Of a stretch of 64,000 nt of DNA, positions 24,804 to 32,943 are shown piece after piece. A program made the position numbers and the translations under genes. The stretch comes from Fen-1298 sp050015675 (GTDB lineage Bacteria; Bacteroidota; Ignavibacteria; UBA10030): contig JBEKAY010000010.1 in NCBI GenBank assembly GCA_050015675.1, forward strand, positions 20,138 to 84,137. The letters run 5' to 3'. The stretch's first letter is position 1. The number at the start of each line of letters is the position of its first letter. The notes below the pieces were generated by a model. The model was not told where the DNA came from, did no database searches, and was given only the letters and a program-made list of their open reading frames with translations.

Positions 24804-25654
24804 CGGATAATTGTTTCAATAGGCACCACAATAATGTCACTGGCTCCTGCTTTTTTAAGTTTTTCCATCACATCCCAAAATACATTTTCTGCTACTACAG
24901 AGTGAATTGCTACCATGCCCGTTTCTGCAAGCGGCACAACCGTCGGACTTTTCAAACTCGGAATAACACGTTTCAATCTCGCGACAGAATCAGCCGGTGC
25001 ATTCATCATAAGATAACGTTTGCCGTTTGCCTCCTGCGAACCATGCACTCGAATCATTAATCGATCGATAATTGCGCGTTTTTTCTTATTGCGCATTGAG
25101 TCTAGATTTGCTACCAACATGGCTTGTGATTCTAATACGGTACAGAATGTGCGCAAGCCATACATCTTTGCTGTTGTACCGGTTGAGACTATGTCACAGA
25201 TAACATCGGCAACGTTAAGACTTGGAGCCAATTCGACCGAACCGCTTAACTTGATAATTTCCGCCTGTACTTTATTATCTTTCAAAAATGATTTGAGAAT
25301 TGTAGGATACGTTGTGCCGATACGCTGGTTATTAAGGTCGGAAATTTTGCGAATAGCAGATCTTTGCGGTACACTGATCATGAGTTTGCATCCTCCAAAC
25401 CCCAACGGCGCGAGGAGATATACGCGGGCTTTTCGCTCTTGCAGTATGTTTTCTCCGATGATACCGAGATCTGCAACACCATCCTGAACATATTCAGGAA
25501 TATCATCATCCCGAATCGCCAGTACATCCAAGTTAAAATTATTGCAGGGTGAGTAGAGACTTTGTTTTTGAAATTCAAAACTTAATCCGCACGCGCGGAG
25601 CAATGCTACTGAATCTTCGGTGAGACGTCCGTTGCGTTGAATCGCTATTTTCAT
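24800..25654 (-). CDS. hisG: ATP phosphoribosyltransferase, long form
   Basis: 284 aa from ATG 25654. 'KIAIQRNGRLTEDSVALLRACGL', 'RDDDIPEYVQDGVADLGIIGENIL' and 'DVICDIVSTGTTAKMYGL' (PRPP site) form the catalytic part. The last about 75 residues ('KRYLMMNAPADSVARLKRVIPSLKSPTVVPLA...') are the HisG_C domain, so this is the long form that is feedback-inhibited by histidine without HisZ. An open frame to 25675 runs into the regulatory palindrome and is not the start. First gene of the his operon. Confidence 0.97.
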   Translation of the reverse strand: MKIAIQRNGRLTEDSVALLRACGLSFEFQKQSLYSPCNNFNLDVLAIRDDDIPEYVQDGVADLGIIGENILQERKARVYLLAPLGFGGCKLMISVPQRSAIRKISDLNNQRIGTTYPTILKSFLKDNKVQAEIIKLSGSVELAPSLNVADVICDIVSTGTTAKMYGLRTFCTVLESQAMLVANLDSMRNKKKRAIIDRLMIRVHGSQEANGKRYLMMNAPADSVARLKRVIPSLKSPTVVPLAETGMVAIHSVVAENVFWDVMEKLKKAGASDIIVVPIETIIR

Positions 25655-25673
25655 TCTTCCATTTGTCGCCAGC

Positions 25674-25695
25674 ATACTTTATCCTGATAAAGTAT
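25674..25695 (-). promoter_or_regulatory. Perfect palindrome before hisG: probable HisR/YerC operator
   Basis: ATACTTTATC followed by CT and then the exact complement GATAAAGTAT: 10-base arms around a 2-base centre, 19 bases upstream of the hisG start. A related sequence (17 of 22 positions the same) covers the start of the regulator gene at 26001-26022. The shared core is CTTTA-N5-ATAAA. Confidence 0.7.
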
Positions 25696-25717
25696 TTAGT
25701 TCAAAAAAAATGATTTA

Positions 25718-26002
25718 CTATTTTGTCGTTCGCTTCAACATCATTGAATATCCACCCTTGCCCTTTTTCAGCCACCTACCGACACGCGCAATGGTACGCG
25801 TACTGAGCCCTGTTTCGGCTTCGATTTGTGTATAAGGGATACTATCTGCCAGCATTTGCGCCGCCTTCCAGCGCTCTACGAATTCTTTAATTTCGTATTC
25901 CGTCAGCAGATCGCGGAAGAACCTCCGGCATTCATCCAGTGAATTCAACTGGAGGATTGCATTATACAGATCGTCGATTTCTTTTGTGCTTGGTTTTTTC
26001 AT
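25718..26002 (-). CDS. TrpR-related YerC/HisR-type regulator
   Basis: 94 aa. 'LYNAILQLNSLDECRRFFRDLLTEYEIKEFVERWKAAQMLADSIPYTQIEAETGLSTRTIARVGRWL' (in parts) is the full YerC/YecD domain of the TrpR superfamily, with a helix-turn-helix at 'PYTQIEAETGLSTRTIARVGRWL'. Proteins of this family are predicted histidine-biosynthesis repressors in several bacteria. Here the gene directly precedes hisG, and matching palindromes lie at both promoters, supporting control of the his operon and of itself. The 'KKGKGGYSMMLKR' tail is usual. Confidence 0.9.
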   Translation of the reverse strand: MKKPSTKEIDDLYNAILQLNSLDECRRFFRDLLTEYEIKEFVERWKAAQMLADSIPYTQIEAETGLSTRTIARVGRWLKKGKGGYSMMLKRTTK

Positions 26003-26022
26003 GCTTTACTCTGATAAAAGAT
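26001..26022 (-). promoter_or_regulatory. Probable second HisR/YerC operator, over the regulator's own start
   Basis: ATGCTTTACTCTGATAAAAG plus two bases, read on the plus strand: an imperfect version of the 22-base palindrome at 25674-25695, agreeing at 17 positions. It overlaps the start codon and leader of the regulator gene, so bound protein would block its own expression. Confidence 0.55.
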
Positions 26023-26117
26023 TAGAGAATTTTTTCCAAAGTGTCAAGTAAATTTTTTTTCTTGTCAAAGAAAATCCTTTTCTCTACTTTGCAACTGCAT
26101 AAAACGACGAAATTTGT

Positions 26118-27065
26118 ATGATTTCAATTACCGATATTGAGCTAGCTTATGCTATTGTCAAACCGGTGGTTCATAAAACCCCGCTCCTTACCTCTTGCGG
26201 TTTAGACAATAGATGCGGCAACGAAGTCTTTTTTAAAGCGGAAAATTTTCAACGCGTCGGCGCATTCAAGATTCGCGGCGCTTACAACAAAATTGCCTCG
26301 CTGACACAGGCGGAAAAGCACCATGGTGTTGTAGCACATTCCTCCGGGAATCACGCCCAGGGAGTAGCGTTTGCCGCCAAGCTGTTACATGTAAAAGCCG
26401 TGGTTGTTATGCCGAAGAATTCTCCCAGCATTAAAGTCGAGGCGACTCAATCGTATGGTGCTGAGGTTGTTTTTTGCGAAGATTCTTCTGATGACAGAGA
26501 GCGTGTTGCAAAATTGTTGCAGAGTGAATTTGGCTATGCAATGGTTCCTCCTTTTGACGATGATAAAATTATTGCCGGACAAGGAACAGTTATGCTGGAA
26601 ATTGCGCAGGAACTTGCTTCGATTGACTATCTTTTTATTCCTGTTGGAGGTGGCGGTCTTATTGGCGGATGTGCCATTGCTGCGAAATATTTCTTTCCAT
26701 CCATCAAGGTCATCGGTGTTGAGACGGAACCGGCGAACGATTGCCAGCAATCGTTTCGGAAAAAAGAAATTGTACGCATCGCTCCGCCAAATACAATAGC
26801 CGACGGTATGCGAACTCAGTCCGTTGGCAAACGCAACTTTAAAATTATTCTGAATTATGTTGACGATATTATCACTGTAACCGATTCACAGGTGATTGAG
26901 ATGATGCGATATTTTATGCAGCGCATGAAAATTATTGTCGAACCAACCGGTGCAGTCGCTCCGGCGGCTGTCTTCCACAATGTTCTCAATTTATCCGGTA
27001 AGAAGATATGCGCTCTCATCAGCGGCGGGAATGTGGAACCATCTTTCCTCAAACAATGGTTATAG
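26118..27065 (+). CDS. PLP-dependent threonine/serine dehydratase (or serine racemase-like)
   Basis: 315 aa fold-type II enzyme. The Schiff-base lysine is in 'NFQRVGAFKIRGAYN', the substrate loop is 'AHSSGNHAQGVA', and the phosphate site is 'PVGGGGLIGGC'. There is no C-terminal ACT regulatory domain, so it resembles the catabolic threonine dehydratase and serine racemase group (TdcB-like, about 320 aa) rather than full-length IlvA. It would deaminate L-threonine/L-serine to the 2-oxo acid or racemise serine; sequence alone cannot decide. It diverges from the his regulator gene. Confidence 0.9.
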   Translation: MISITDIELAYAIVKPVVHKTPLLTSCGLDNRCGNEVFFKAENFQRVGAFKIRGAYNKIASLTQAEKHHGVVAHSSGNHAQGVAFAAKLLHVKAVVVMPKNSPSIKVEATQSYGAEVVFCEDSSDDRERVAKLLQSEFGYAMVPPFDDDKIIAGQGTVMLEIAQELASIDYLFIPVGGGGLIGGCAIAAKYFFPSIKVIGVETEPANDCQQSFRKKEIVRIAPPNTIADGMRTQSVGKRNFKIILNYVDDIITVTDSQVIEMMRYFMQRMKIIVEPTGAVAPAAVFHNVLNLSGKKICALISGGNVEPSFLKQWL

Positions 27066-27071
27066 ATAACG

Positions 27072-27097
27072 ACAAGTCCGTTCTTGACGAGACTTGT
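27072..27097 (+). terminator. Possible weak terminator after the dehydratase gene
   Basis: ACAAGTC (27072-27078) pairs with GACTTGT (27091-27097), followed by 'tcgtttat'. The stem is only 7 pairs and the T run is interrupted. Confidence 0.3.
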
Positions 27098-27216
27098 TCG
27101 TTTATAAAAACTTTCATATTTTGATAAAGGTACAGTTGTTGTCAGTATACAGTTATCAATAAGAGACACAACAAACGAAATACTAATTTACCAAGAACTA
27201 ATTACGAATTACCACG

Positions 27217-27963
27217 ATGAAACTTGCAGTTTGCATTAATCACGTACCTGATACCGCGGCAAAGATCACTATTGCGTCGGATGGAAAGACTATTGACAAG
27301 ACCGGTATTACGTTCGTTCTCAATCCTTATGATGAATACGCTATTGAAGAATCTCTTCGTCTCAAAGAAAAGAACACTGGCGAAGTAATAGCTATCTCGC
27401 TTGGCGGTGATGCGCATAAAGAAACATTGCGCAAAGCGCTGGCGATGGGCGTTGATAAGGCGGTTCTGTTGAAAGATGATTCACCTCGCGATTCTTTCGC
27501 CGTTGCGCGCGCGCTTGCCGACTACCTCAAAGAACTTTCTGCTGATGTTATTTTCTTCGGCAAGCAATCTGTCGATTCAGATGATGCGGCGGTCGGAACG
27601 ATGGTCGCAGAAATGCTGGGGTTGCCTTCTGTATCGGTCGCGGTGAAATTGGATATTGCAAATGGTAGTGCAACTGTCGAGCGCGAAATCGAAGGCGGTA
27701 AAGAGAAAGTTCAAATATCACTTCCTGCCGTATTTACAGCACAAAAGGGATTGAACGAACCCAGGTATCCGTCGCTCAAAGGAATTATGTCGGCTAAGAG
27801 CAAGCCCATCGAAGAGAAAATTCCAACGCCAGCTCAGGTAAAAACAGAAGTGCTGGCAATGCGCAAACCTCTTTCAAAGAATGCAGGAAAAATTATCGGA
27901 ACCGATGTGAACGCAGTATCGGAGTTGGTTCGCTTACTCCACGAAGAAGCGAAAGTCATTTGA
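27217..27963 (+). CDS. etfB: Electron transfer flavoprotein beta subunit
   Basis: 248 aa. 'KLAVCINHVPDTAAKITIASDG', 'NPYDEYAIEESLRLKE', 'GEVIAISLGGDAHKETLRKALAMGVDKAVLL' and 'VIFFGKQSVDSDDAAVGTMVAEMLGLP' (in parts) are the beta-subunit hallmarks, with AMP-binding residues in the 'DSDDAAVG' loop. It pairs with EtfA, encoded 69 bases downstream, to carry electrons from acyl-CoA-type dehydrogenases to the quinone pool. It ends normally. Confidence 0.97.
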   Translation: MKLAVCINHVPDTAAKITIASDGKTIDKTGITFVLNPYDEYAIEESLRLKEKNTGEVIAISLGGDAHKETLRKALAMGVDKAVLLKDDSPRDSFAVARALADYLKELSADVIFFGKQSVDSDDAAVGTMVAEMLGLPSVSVAVKLDIANGSATVEREIEGGKEKVQISLPAVFTAQKGLNEPRYPSLKGIMSAKSKPIEEKIPTPAQVKTEVLAMRKPLSKNAGKIIGTDVNAVSELVRLLHEEAKVI

Positions 27964-28032
27964 TGATGTGGGATATTAATTTGAAACTATAAATCACTTT
28001 TTCCTTTTAACTATTTTTACTTTTGACTTGAA

Positions 28033-29007
28033 ATGAAAATACTTGCATTTGCAGAACAAAGAGACAGCAAAATAAAGAAGTCATCATTTGAGGTTGTACG
28101 TACCGCTCGGACAATTGCAGATCAAACAGGCGGAGAAGTCGTTGCTTTGGTTATCGGCGAGCAAGTACAAGCCATTGCCGGCGAGCTTGGCGGATATGGC
28201 GCAACGCGAGCTCTTGTCGTTCAACACTCGAAACTTGGAAAATACTCCTCTACTGCGTATGCCAAAGTTATTGCAGAGGTGGCAAAGAAGGAACAGGCAG
28301 ATGTCATTATTCTTTCTGCAACAGCGATGGGCAAAGATTCTGCGCCGCGTGTTGCCGTGAAACTTGACGCAGGCCTTGCTTCAGATTGCATAGCGTTAAA
28401 AGTCGATGGCGGCAATATTATCGCGACACGTCCTGTGTACGCCGGCAAAGCGCTGACGGAAATAAAAATCAATTCCGCTGTAAAAGTTTTTACACTTCGT
28501 CCCAATGTTTTTCCTGCCGGAGCAGGCACCGGTGCCGCGGCAACAGTTGAGGTTGTGGATATTCCTCTTGCCGAATCAGATCTTGCATCGCTTGCAATTG
28601 AAACAACGCAAGCCTCCGGCAAAGTAGATGTTGCGGAAGCAGATATAATTGTTACGGGCGGGCGCGGAATGAAAGGCCCGGAGAATTTTAAACTGATTGA
28701 AGATCTCGCTGGCGTTATTGGCGGAGCGGTCGGAGCCTCGCGCGCCGTTGTCGATGCCGGCTGGCGTCCGCACAGTGAACAAGTTGGACAAACTGGAAAG
28801 ACTGTGTCCCCATCGCTCTACCTTGCTATAGCAGTCTCCGGGTCTATTCAGCATGTCGCCGGTATGTCATCCTCAAAGTATATCGTAGCAATAAATAAAG
28901 ACAAAGACGCGCCAATTTTTCAGATTGCAGACTACGGTATTGTAGCTGATGCGTTTGATATCCTTCCCGCAATAACGCTGGAAACAAAAAAACTTCTTGG
29001 GAAATAA
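28033..29007 (+). CDS. etfA: Electron transfer flavoprotein alpha subunit
   Basis: 324 aa. The N-terminal domain has 'VVALVIGEQ' and 'DVIILSATAMGKDSAPRVAVKLDAGLASDC'. The C-terminal FAD domain has 'IIVTGGRGMKGPENFKLIEDLAGVIGGAVGASRAVVDAGW', 'QVGQTGKTVSPSLYLAIAVSGSIQHVAGM' and 'VAINKDKDAPIFQIADYGIVADAFDILP' (in parts), which are the classical FAD-binding motifs. Same operon as etfB and followed after one base by the DUF151 gene. Confidence 0.98.
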   Translation: MKILAFAEQRDSKIKKSSFEVVRTARTIADQTGGEVVALVIGEQVQAIAGELGGYGATRALVVQHSKLGKYSSTAYAKVIAEVAKKEQADVIILSATAMGKDSAPRVAVKLDAGLASDCIALKVDGGNIIATRPVYAGKALTEIKINSAVKVFTLRPNVFPAGAGTGAAATVEVVDIPLAESDLASLAIETTQASGKVDVAEADIIVTGGRGMKGPENFKLIEDLAGVIGGAVGASRAVVDAGWRPHSEQVGQTGKTVSPSLYLAIAVSGSIQHVAGMSSSKYIVAINKDKDAPIFQIADYGIVADAFDILPAITLETKKLLGK

Positions 29008-29008
29008 T

Positions 29009-29599
29009 ATGTCCACAGAAGACAAAGTTCAAGTCGATATTTTAGGGTTGTCCAGCAGTCAAGCCAGCGGCGGAGCATACGCGTTGATTTTAAAAGAAAC
29101 TAATGGAACGCGCCGTCTGCCGATTATCATTGGTGCATTCGAGGCACAATCTATTGCATTAGAAATGGAGGGCATCAAACCTCCGCGGCCATTGACACAT
29201 GATCTCATGAAAAATCTTATCGACTTGCTGGGCGGCGAGTTAATCGATGTCCTGATTAACGAGTTGCGTGATGGCACGTTTTTCGCTCGAATAAATCTTG
29301 ACACACAAGAAATTGATTCACGCCCCAGCGATGCGATTGCAATTGCTGTACGGTACGGCGCTCCAATTTTTGTTGCAGAAAAAGTAATGGCAGAAGCGTC
29401 CTTTGTCTCGGAAGGTGGAGAAGAAGAAAAAGCGATTCCAGCTAACGCGAAACCTGAACAGGAAGAGCCGCCCAATCCTGAACTTTCCCAGTTCGAACAA
29501 TTAGCAAAACGACTTGACGACGCCATCGCCAAAGAAGATTATGAAAAAGCAGCGCAACTACGCGATGAACTTAAAAAGCTTCAAGGGCGAAACTCATAA
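29009..29599 (+). CDS. DUF151 bifunctional-nuclease-family protein with C-terminal UVR motif
   Basis: 196 aa from ATG 29009, one base after the etfA stop. Residues 1-140 ('QVDILGLSSSQASGGAYALILKE...RRLPIIIGAFEAQSIALEMEG...RPLTHDLM...ARINL...EIDSRPSDAIAIAVR' in parts) are the BFN/DUF151 domain. The tail 'EQLAKRLDDAIAKEDYEKAAQLRDELKKL' is a UvrB/UvrC (UVR) motif often fused to it. Reported plant relatives have nuclease activity; the bacterial role is unclear. A few in-frame codons upstream overlap etfA and are not used. Confidence 0.9.
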   Translation: MSTEDKVQVDILGLSSSQASGGAYALILKETNGTRRLPIIIGAFEAQSIALEMEGIKPPRPLTHDLMKNLIDLLGGELIDVLINELRDGTFFARINLDTQEIDSRPSDAIAIAVRYGAPIFVAEKVMAEASFVSEGGEEEKAIPANAKPEQEEPPNPELSQFEQLAKRLDDAIAKEDYEKAAQLRDELKKLQGRNS

Positions 29600-29673
29600 C
29601 AATATTCTTTGCCGTCACACAGTAAATTCATTCAGCATTGTTTTTTCATTCAACTATCAAGGAGGGTCATACC

Positions 29674-30474
29674 TTGAAACAGGTTTCCGGTTTTCTGTTA
29701 TTTATTCTGATTGGTTGTCTTAGTGTCTCTTCAACTAAAGTGAACGCAGCAACCCTTCCAACCGATTCGAACAAGGTTAGTCAATTGATTGCGGGAGGAG
29801 ACAACTTCGCAGAAAAAACATTTGAGAATCAGAAAGCGCTCGATATGTATAGCGAAGCGCTTTCTCTTTTGCCAAATAATTACGAAATCCTCTGGCGGCT
29901 CAGCCGCACGTATGTTGACATCGGCGAACATCTTCCAAACAAAACTGATGCGGAGAAAAAAAAGCAATTAGAGTTCTACGAAAAATCTGTGGACTTCGCC
30001 CAAAAAGCCATTGCTGCAAATCCAAAAGGGGCGATGGGCTACACGCGTGAAGCAATAGGCAACGGACGCATCGCTCTTTTTCGCGGCATCTGGGATGCTA
30101 TAGACCTTGTGAAGCAGACAAAAGCCGATTGTGAAAAAGCGATTTCATTAGATGTAACAGAGCCTGCAGCATATTATGTTCTGGGACGGACAAATGTGAA
30201 AGTGTGTGAAAAACCGAAATTTATTCGCTGGCCGCTCGGTCTCGGCTGGGCAAATATGGATGATGCAATAAAAAATTACGAAAAGTCGATTGAATTGCGT
30301 CCAAACTTTATTATGTACCGACTCGATTGTGCACGAGCTTACGTTGAGATGGACGAATATGGAAAGGCGCGCGAGCATTTAATAAAAATTGCGACTTTGC
30401 CAAAAGAAGATGAAGATGACGATGTCTTCAGGAAAGAAGCTTTGGATCTGCTCGATAAGATCAAAAATAAGTGA
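29674..30474 (+). CDS. Secreted TPR protein (RMD-like repeats)
   Basis: 266 aa from a TTG codon at 29674 preceded by a strong AAGGAGG at 29658-29664. The upstream ATG in the same frame would put the binding site inside the gene. 'MKQVSGFLLFILIGCLSVSSTKVNA' read in parts is a signal peptide, cleaved about residue 25. The mature part has four or more TPR-like units ('KALDMYSEALSLLPNNYEILWRLSRTYVDIGE', 'YEKSVDFAQKAIAANPKGAMGYTREAIG', 'CEKAISLDVTEPAAYYVLGRTNVKV', 'NYEKSIELRPNFIMYRLDCARAYVEMDEYGKAREHL', all in parts), resembling RMDN-type TPR proteins. Periplasmic scaffold role inferred. Confidence 0.8.
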   Translation: MKQVSGFLLFILIGCLSVSSTKVNAATLPTDSNKVSQLIAGGDNFAEKTFENQKALDMYSEALSLLPNNYEILWRLSRTYVDIGEHLPNKTDAEKKKQLEFYEKSVDFAQKAIAANPKGAMGYTREAIGNGRIALFRGIWDAIDLVKQTKADCEKAISLDVTEPAAYYVLGRTNVKVCEKPKFIRWPLGLGWANMDDAIKNYEKSIELRPNFIMYRLDCARAYVEMDEYGKAREHLIKIATLPKEDEDDDVFRKEALDLLDKIKNK

Positions 30475-30503
30475 ACTGGTATGATAGAGATAGAGGAATG
30501 AGT

Positions 30504-31685
30504 ATGGAACATAAGAAAGAATGTCCGGGTAGAGATAAATATTTAACCGGAAAGCGGGTTCTTCCCGAACCAACATCTAAAGACAGTACTATTGCATCCG
30601 TTATTGACAACATGGACGCTTACAATGGCGGAAGACTGAGAGCGGCTTGTCAATTGCTGCGCGATAAATATTCGCAGGAAGATGTTACCATAGGTTTAAG
30701 TATTGCAGGCGCAATGACACCCGCAGGACTGGGTCCATCGACCATCATCCCATTAATGAATCACGGATTTGTAGACTGGATCGCCGCAACCGGTGCGAAT
30801 ATGTACCATGATCTTCATTTTGCTTTCAATATGCCTTTATTCCGAGGCAGTCACAACGTGGACGATGCTGATCTTCGCGACAAAGGTGTGACAAGAATTT
30901 ATGATATTCTTTTCGATTATCAAGATGTCTTGATGGAAACAGATAAAATTCTGCGAAGAATTATGCTGCGCCCCGAATTCCAAAAAGAGATGGGAACCAG
31001 GGAATATTATCATCATCTAGGAAAAGTTATTAATGACTATGAACAGAAAAACGATCTTGGTGAAGTCAGTGTTGTAGCAGCAGCGTACCGTAACGGCATT
31101 CCGATTTTCACTTCGTCTCCCGGTGATTCCACTATCGGTATGAATGTGGCAGGATTGGAATTGTTGGCAGAGGCATCGGGTATGCTGGACAAGTTTAAGT
31201 TGAAGATCAATCCAAGCATCGACGTTAACGACTCGACCGCCATAATACTGAACGCCAAGCAATACGAAAAAGGAAAAACCGGTGTCATTCTCATCGGCGG
31301 CGGTAGTCCAAAAAACTTTATGCTTCAAACCGAGCCGCAGATTCAGGAAGTGCTTATGATTCCCGAAGCAGGTCAGGATTATGACATCAATATAACAGAT
31401 GCTCGTCCAGACACAGGCGGACTTTCCGGTGCACCACCGAGCGAAGCGGCAAGTTGGGGCAAGATTGATCCCACAAAACTTGACGAAACAGTAACTGCAT
31501 ATATAGACTCCACTGTTGCCTTTCCATTAATGGCGGCTTATGTCATACAAACAACAAAGCCAAAGAAACTGAAACGACTCTACGATCGGGGAGATGAACT
31601 CCGACAAAAGCTGATCAAATCGTACCTTGAAAACAATAAAGAAGTTGAAGAACTCAAATCGTTTATTAAAAAGCTTTCTGTGTAA
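30504..31685 (+). CDS. Deoxyhypusine synthase-like protein (probable homospermidine synthase)
   Basis: 393 aa from ATG 30504 (agagg 7 bases upstream). 'AYNGGRLRAACQLLRDKY', 'TIGLSIAGAMTPAGLGPSTIIPLMNHGFVDWIAATGANMYHDLHFAF' (in parts), 'PIFTSSPGDSTIGMNVAG' and 'IGGGSPKNFMLQTEP' follow the DHS fold; K270 is the lysine that forms the covalent imine. Bacteria have no eIF5A to modify, and bacterial DHS-like enzymes are known to make sym-homospermidine from putrescine (other amine acceptors are possible). The next gene is an ornithine decarboxylase-like enzyme, which would supply putrescine, so a two-gene polyamine route is likely. Confidence 0.88.
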   Translation: MEHKKECPGRDKYLTGKRVLPEPTSKDSTIASVIDNMDAYNGGRLRAACQLLRDKYSQEDVTIGLSIAGAMTPAGLGPSTIIPLMNHGFVDWIAATGANMYHDLHFAFNMPLFRGSHNVDDADLRDKGVTRIYDILFDYQDVLMETDKILRRIMLRPEFQKEMGTREYYHHLGKVINDYEQKNDLGEVSVVAAAYRNGIPIFTSSPGDSTIGMNVAGLELLAEASGMLDKFKLKINPSIDVNDSTAIILNAKQYEKGKTGVILIGGGSPKNFMLQTEPQIQEVLMIPEAGQDYDINITDARPDTGGLSGAPPSEAASWGKIDPTKLDETVTAYIDSTVAFPLMAAYVIQTTKPKKLKRLYDRGDELRQKLIKSYLENNKEVEELKSFIKKLSV

Positions 31686-31770
31686 TTTTATCCATGACTA
31701 CAAAAACTGCTGAAGATATCCTTCGCGCACTCGGCGGTTTTATTTTTATTCAATCAGGAAAAAAGTAGCA

Positions 31771-32904
31771 ATGAACAAAGAACTTCTAAAATTAGTAGAA
31801 CAGCATGGCACTCCGTTGTTCATACTTGATCACGATAAAATCAGGGAAAACTACCGAACGTTTAAAAAACACTTGCCTCGGGTTCAGTGCTATTACGCAG
31901 TCAAAGCAAATTCCACTCAGCAGATTATCGAGACATTGTTCAAAGAAGGATCAAGCTTTGATGTTGCATCCTACAATGAATTTATGCAGGTGTACCAGTA
32001 TATAAAGCATTTCGACAAAAAAGATAAAAAACATTTTGTCTGGGACAAGATAATTTTTTCCAACACCATCAAAGACAAAACAACACTCAGCAAGATCAAG
32101 CAATACAAACCATTGGTGACATATGACAACAGCGACGAGTTGAAAAAACTAAAAGACCATTGCGAAACTGCAGGATTGGTTGTGCGGCTGAAAGTTCCAG
32201 ATACCGGTTCACAAGTTGAAATGAGTTCAAAATTCGGCGCCGAACCTACCGATGCGCAAAAACTAATACAGCAAGCATTCGATATGGGATTGAAAGTTGA
32301 AGGCATCAGCTTTCACGTAGGAAGCCAATGTACAAATTTCGATAACTTTACATCAGCGCTTGCCATCACTTCGGAAATTTTTAACGACGCTCGTAAAAAA
32401 GGATTCGCCCTGAATCTGGTGGACATTGGCGGTGGATTTCCAGTTCCGTACGATCCGCAAGTGCCGGAGTTTAAAGTTCTTGCCTCTTTATTAAATTCAG
32501 AATTTAAACGGTTATTCCCGGACGATATTGAAATTCTCGCCGAACCCGGGCGGTTCATTGTAGCAACTGCCGCCACGCTGGTTTCGGAAATTATCGGCAA
32601 AGCCCGCAGAGATGGAAAGGTATTCTATCATATCAATGACGGCGTGTACCATACTTTTTCCGGAGTGGTGTACGATCATTGGATTCCCAACTTCAGTGCG
32701 ACGAAAGAAGGCGAACGAGAAATCTGCGCGGTTGTCGGGCCTACTTGTGATAGTTTTGATAAAATTACTTTATCGGCGGAGCTGCCTGCAAATTTGGAAG
32801 TCGGAGATTTTCTCTTCACAGAAGATATTGGAGCGTACAGTACTGCTTCATCAACCAAGTTTAATGGGTTCGACGGAGCAAAAATTATTCACAAGAATCA
32901 ATGA
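31771..32904 (+). CDS. Ornithine/lysine decarboxylase, fold-type III PLP enzyme
   Basis: 377 aa. The cofactor lysine is K45 in 'YYAVKANSTQQIIETLF'. 'GISFHVGSQCTNF' and 'LVDIGGGFP' bind the phosphate; 'LAEPGRFIV' and 'VVGPTCDSFD' (active-site Cys contributed across the dimer) are characteristic of eukaryotic-type ODC and its bacterial relatives. 'EDIGAYSTASSTKFNGF' closes the domain. It decarboxylates ornithine to putrescine most probably, feeding the upstream DHS-like enzyme. Diaminopimelate decarboxylase is less likely because of size and context. Confidence 0.88.
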   Translation: MNKELLKLVEQHGTPLFILDHDKIRENYRTFKKHLPRVQCYYAVKANSTQQIIETLFKEGSSFDVASYNEFMQVYQYIKHFDKKDKKHFVWDKIIFSNTIKDKTTLSKIKQYKPLVTYDNSDELKKLKDHCETAGLVVRLKVPDTGSQVEMSSKFGAEPTDAQKLIQQAFDMGLKVEGISFHVGSQCTNFDNFTSALAITSEIFNDARKKGFALNLVDIGGGFPVPYDPQVPEFKVLASLLNSEFKRLFPDDIEILAEPGRFIVATAATLVSEIIGKARRDGKVFYHINDGVYHTFSGVVYDHWIPNFSATKEGEREICAVVGPTCDSFDKITLSAELPANLEVGDFLFTEDIGAYSTASSTKFNGFDGAKIIHKNQ

Positions 32905-32943
32905 ACGTCGCCCAGTCAGTAACTGCTATTCTCTAAGTGTTCG

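Noticed and set aside
31694..31768. 24-codon open frame between the DHS-like and decarboxylase genes
   Set aside because: Has an ATG and stop in the leader of the decarboxylase gene, but no clear binding site or attenuator hairpin; too short to support as a gene or uORF.
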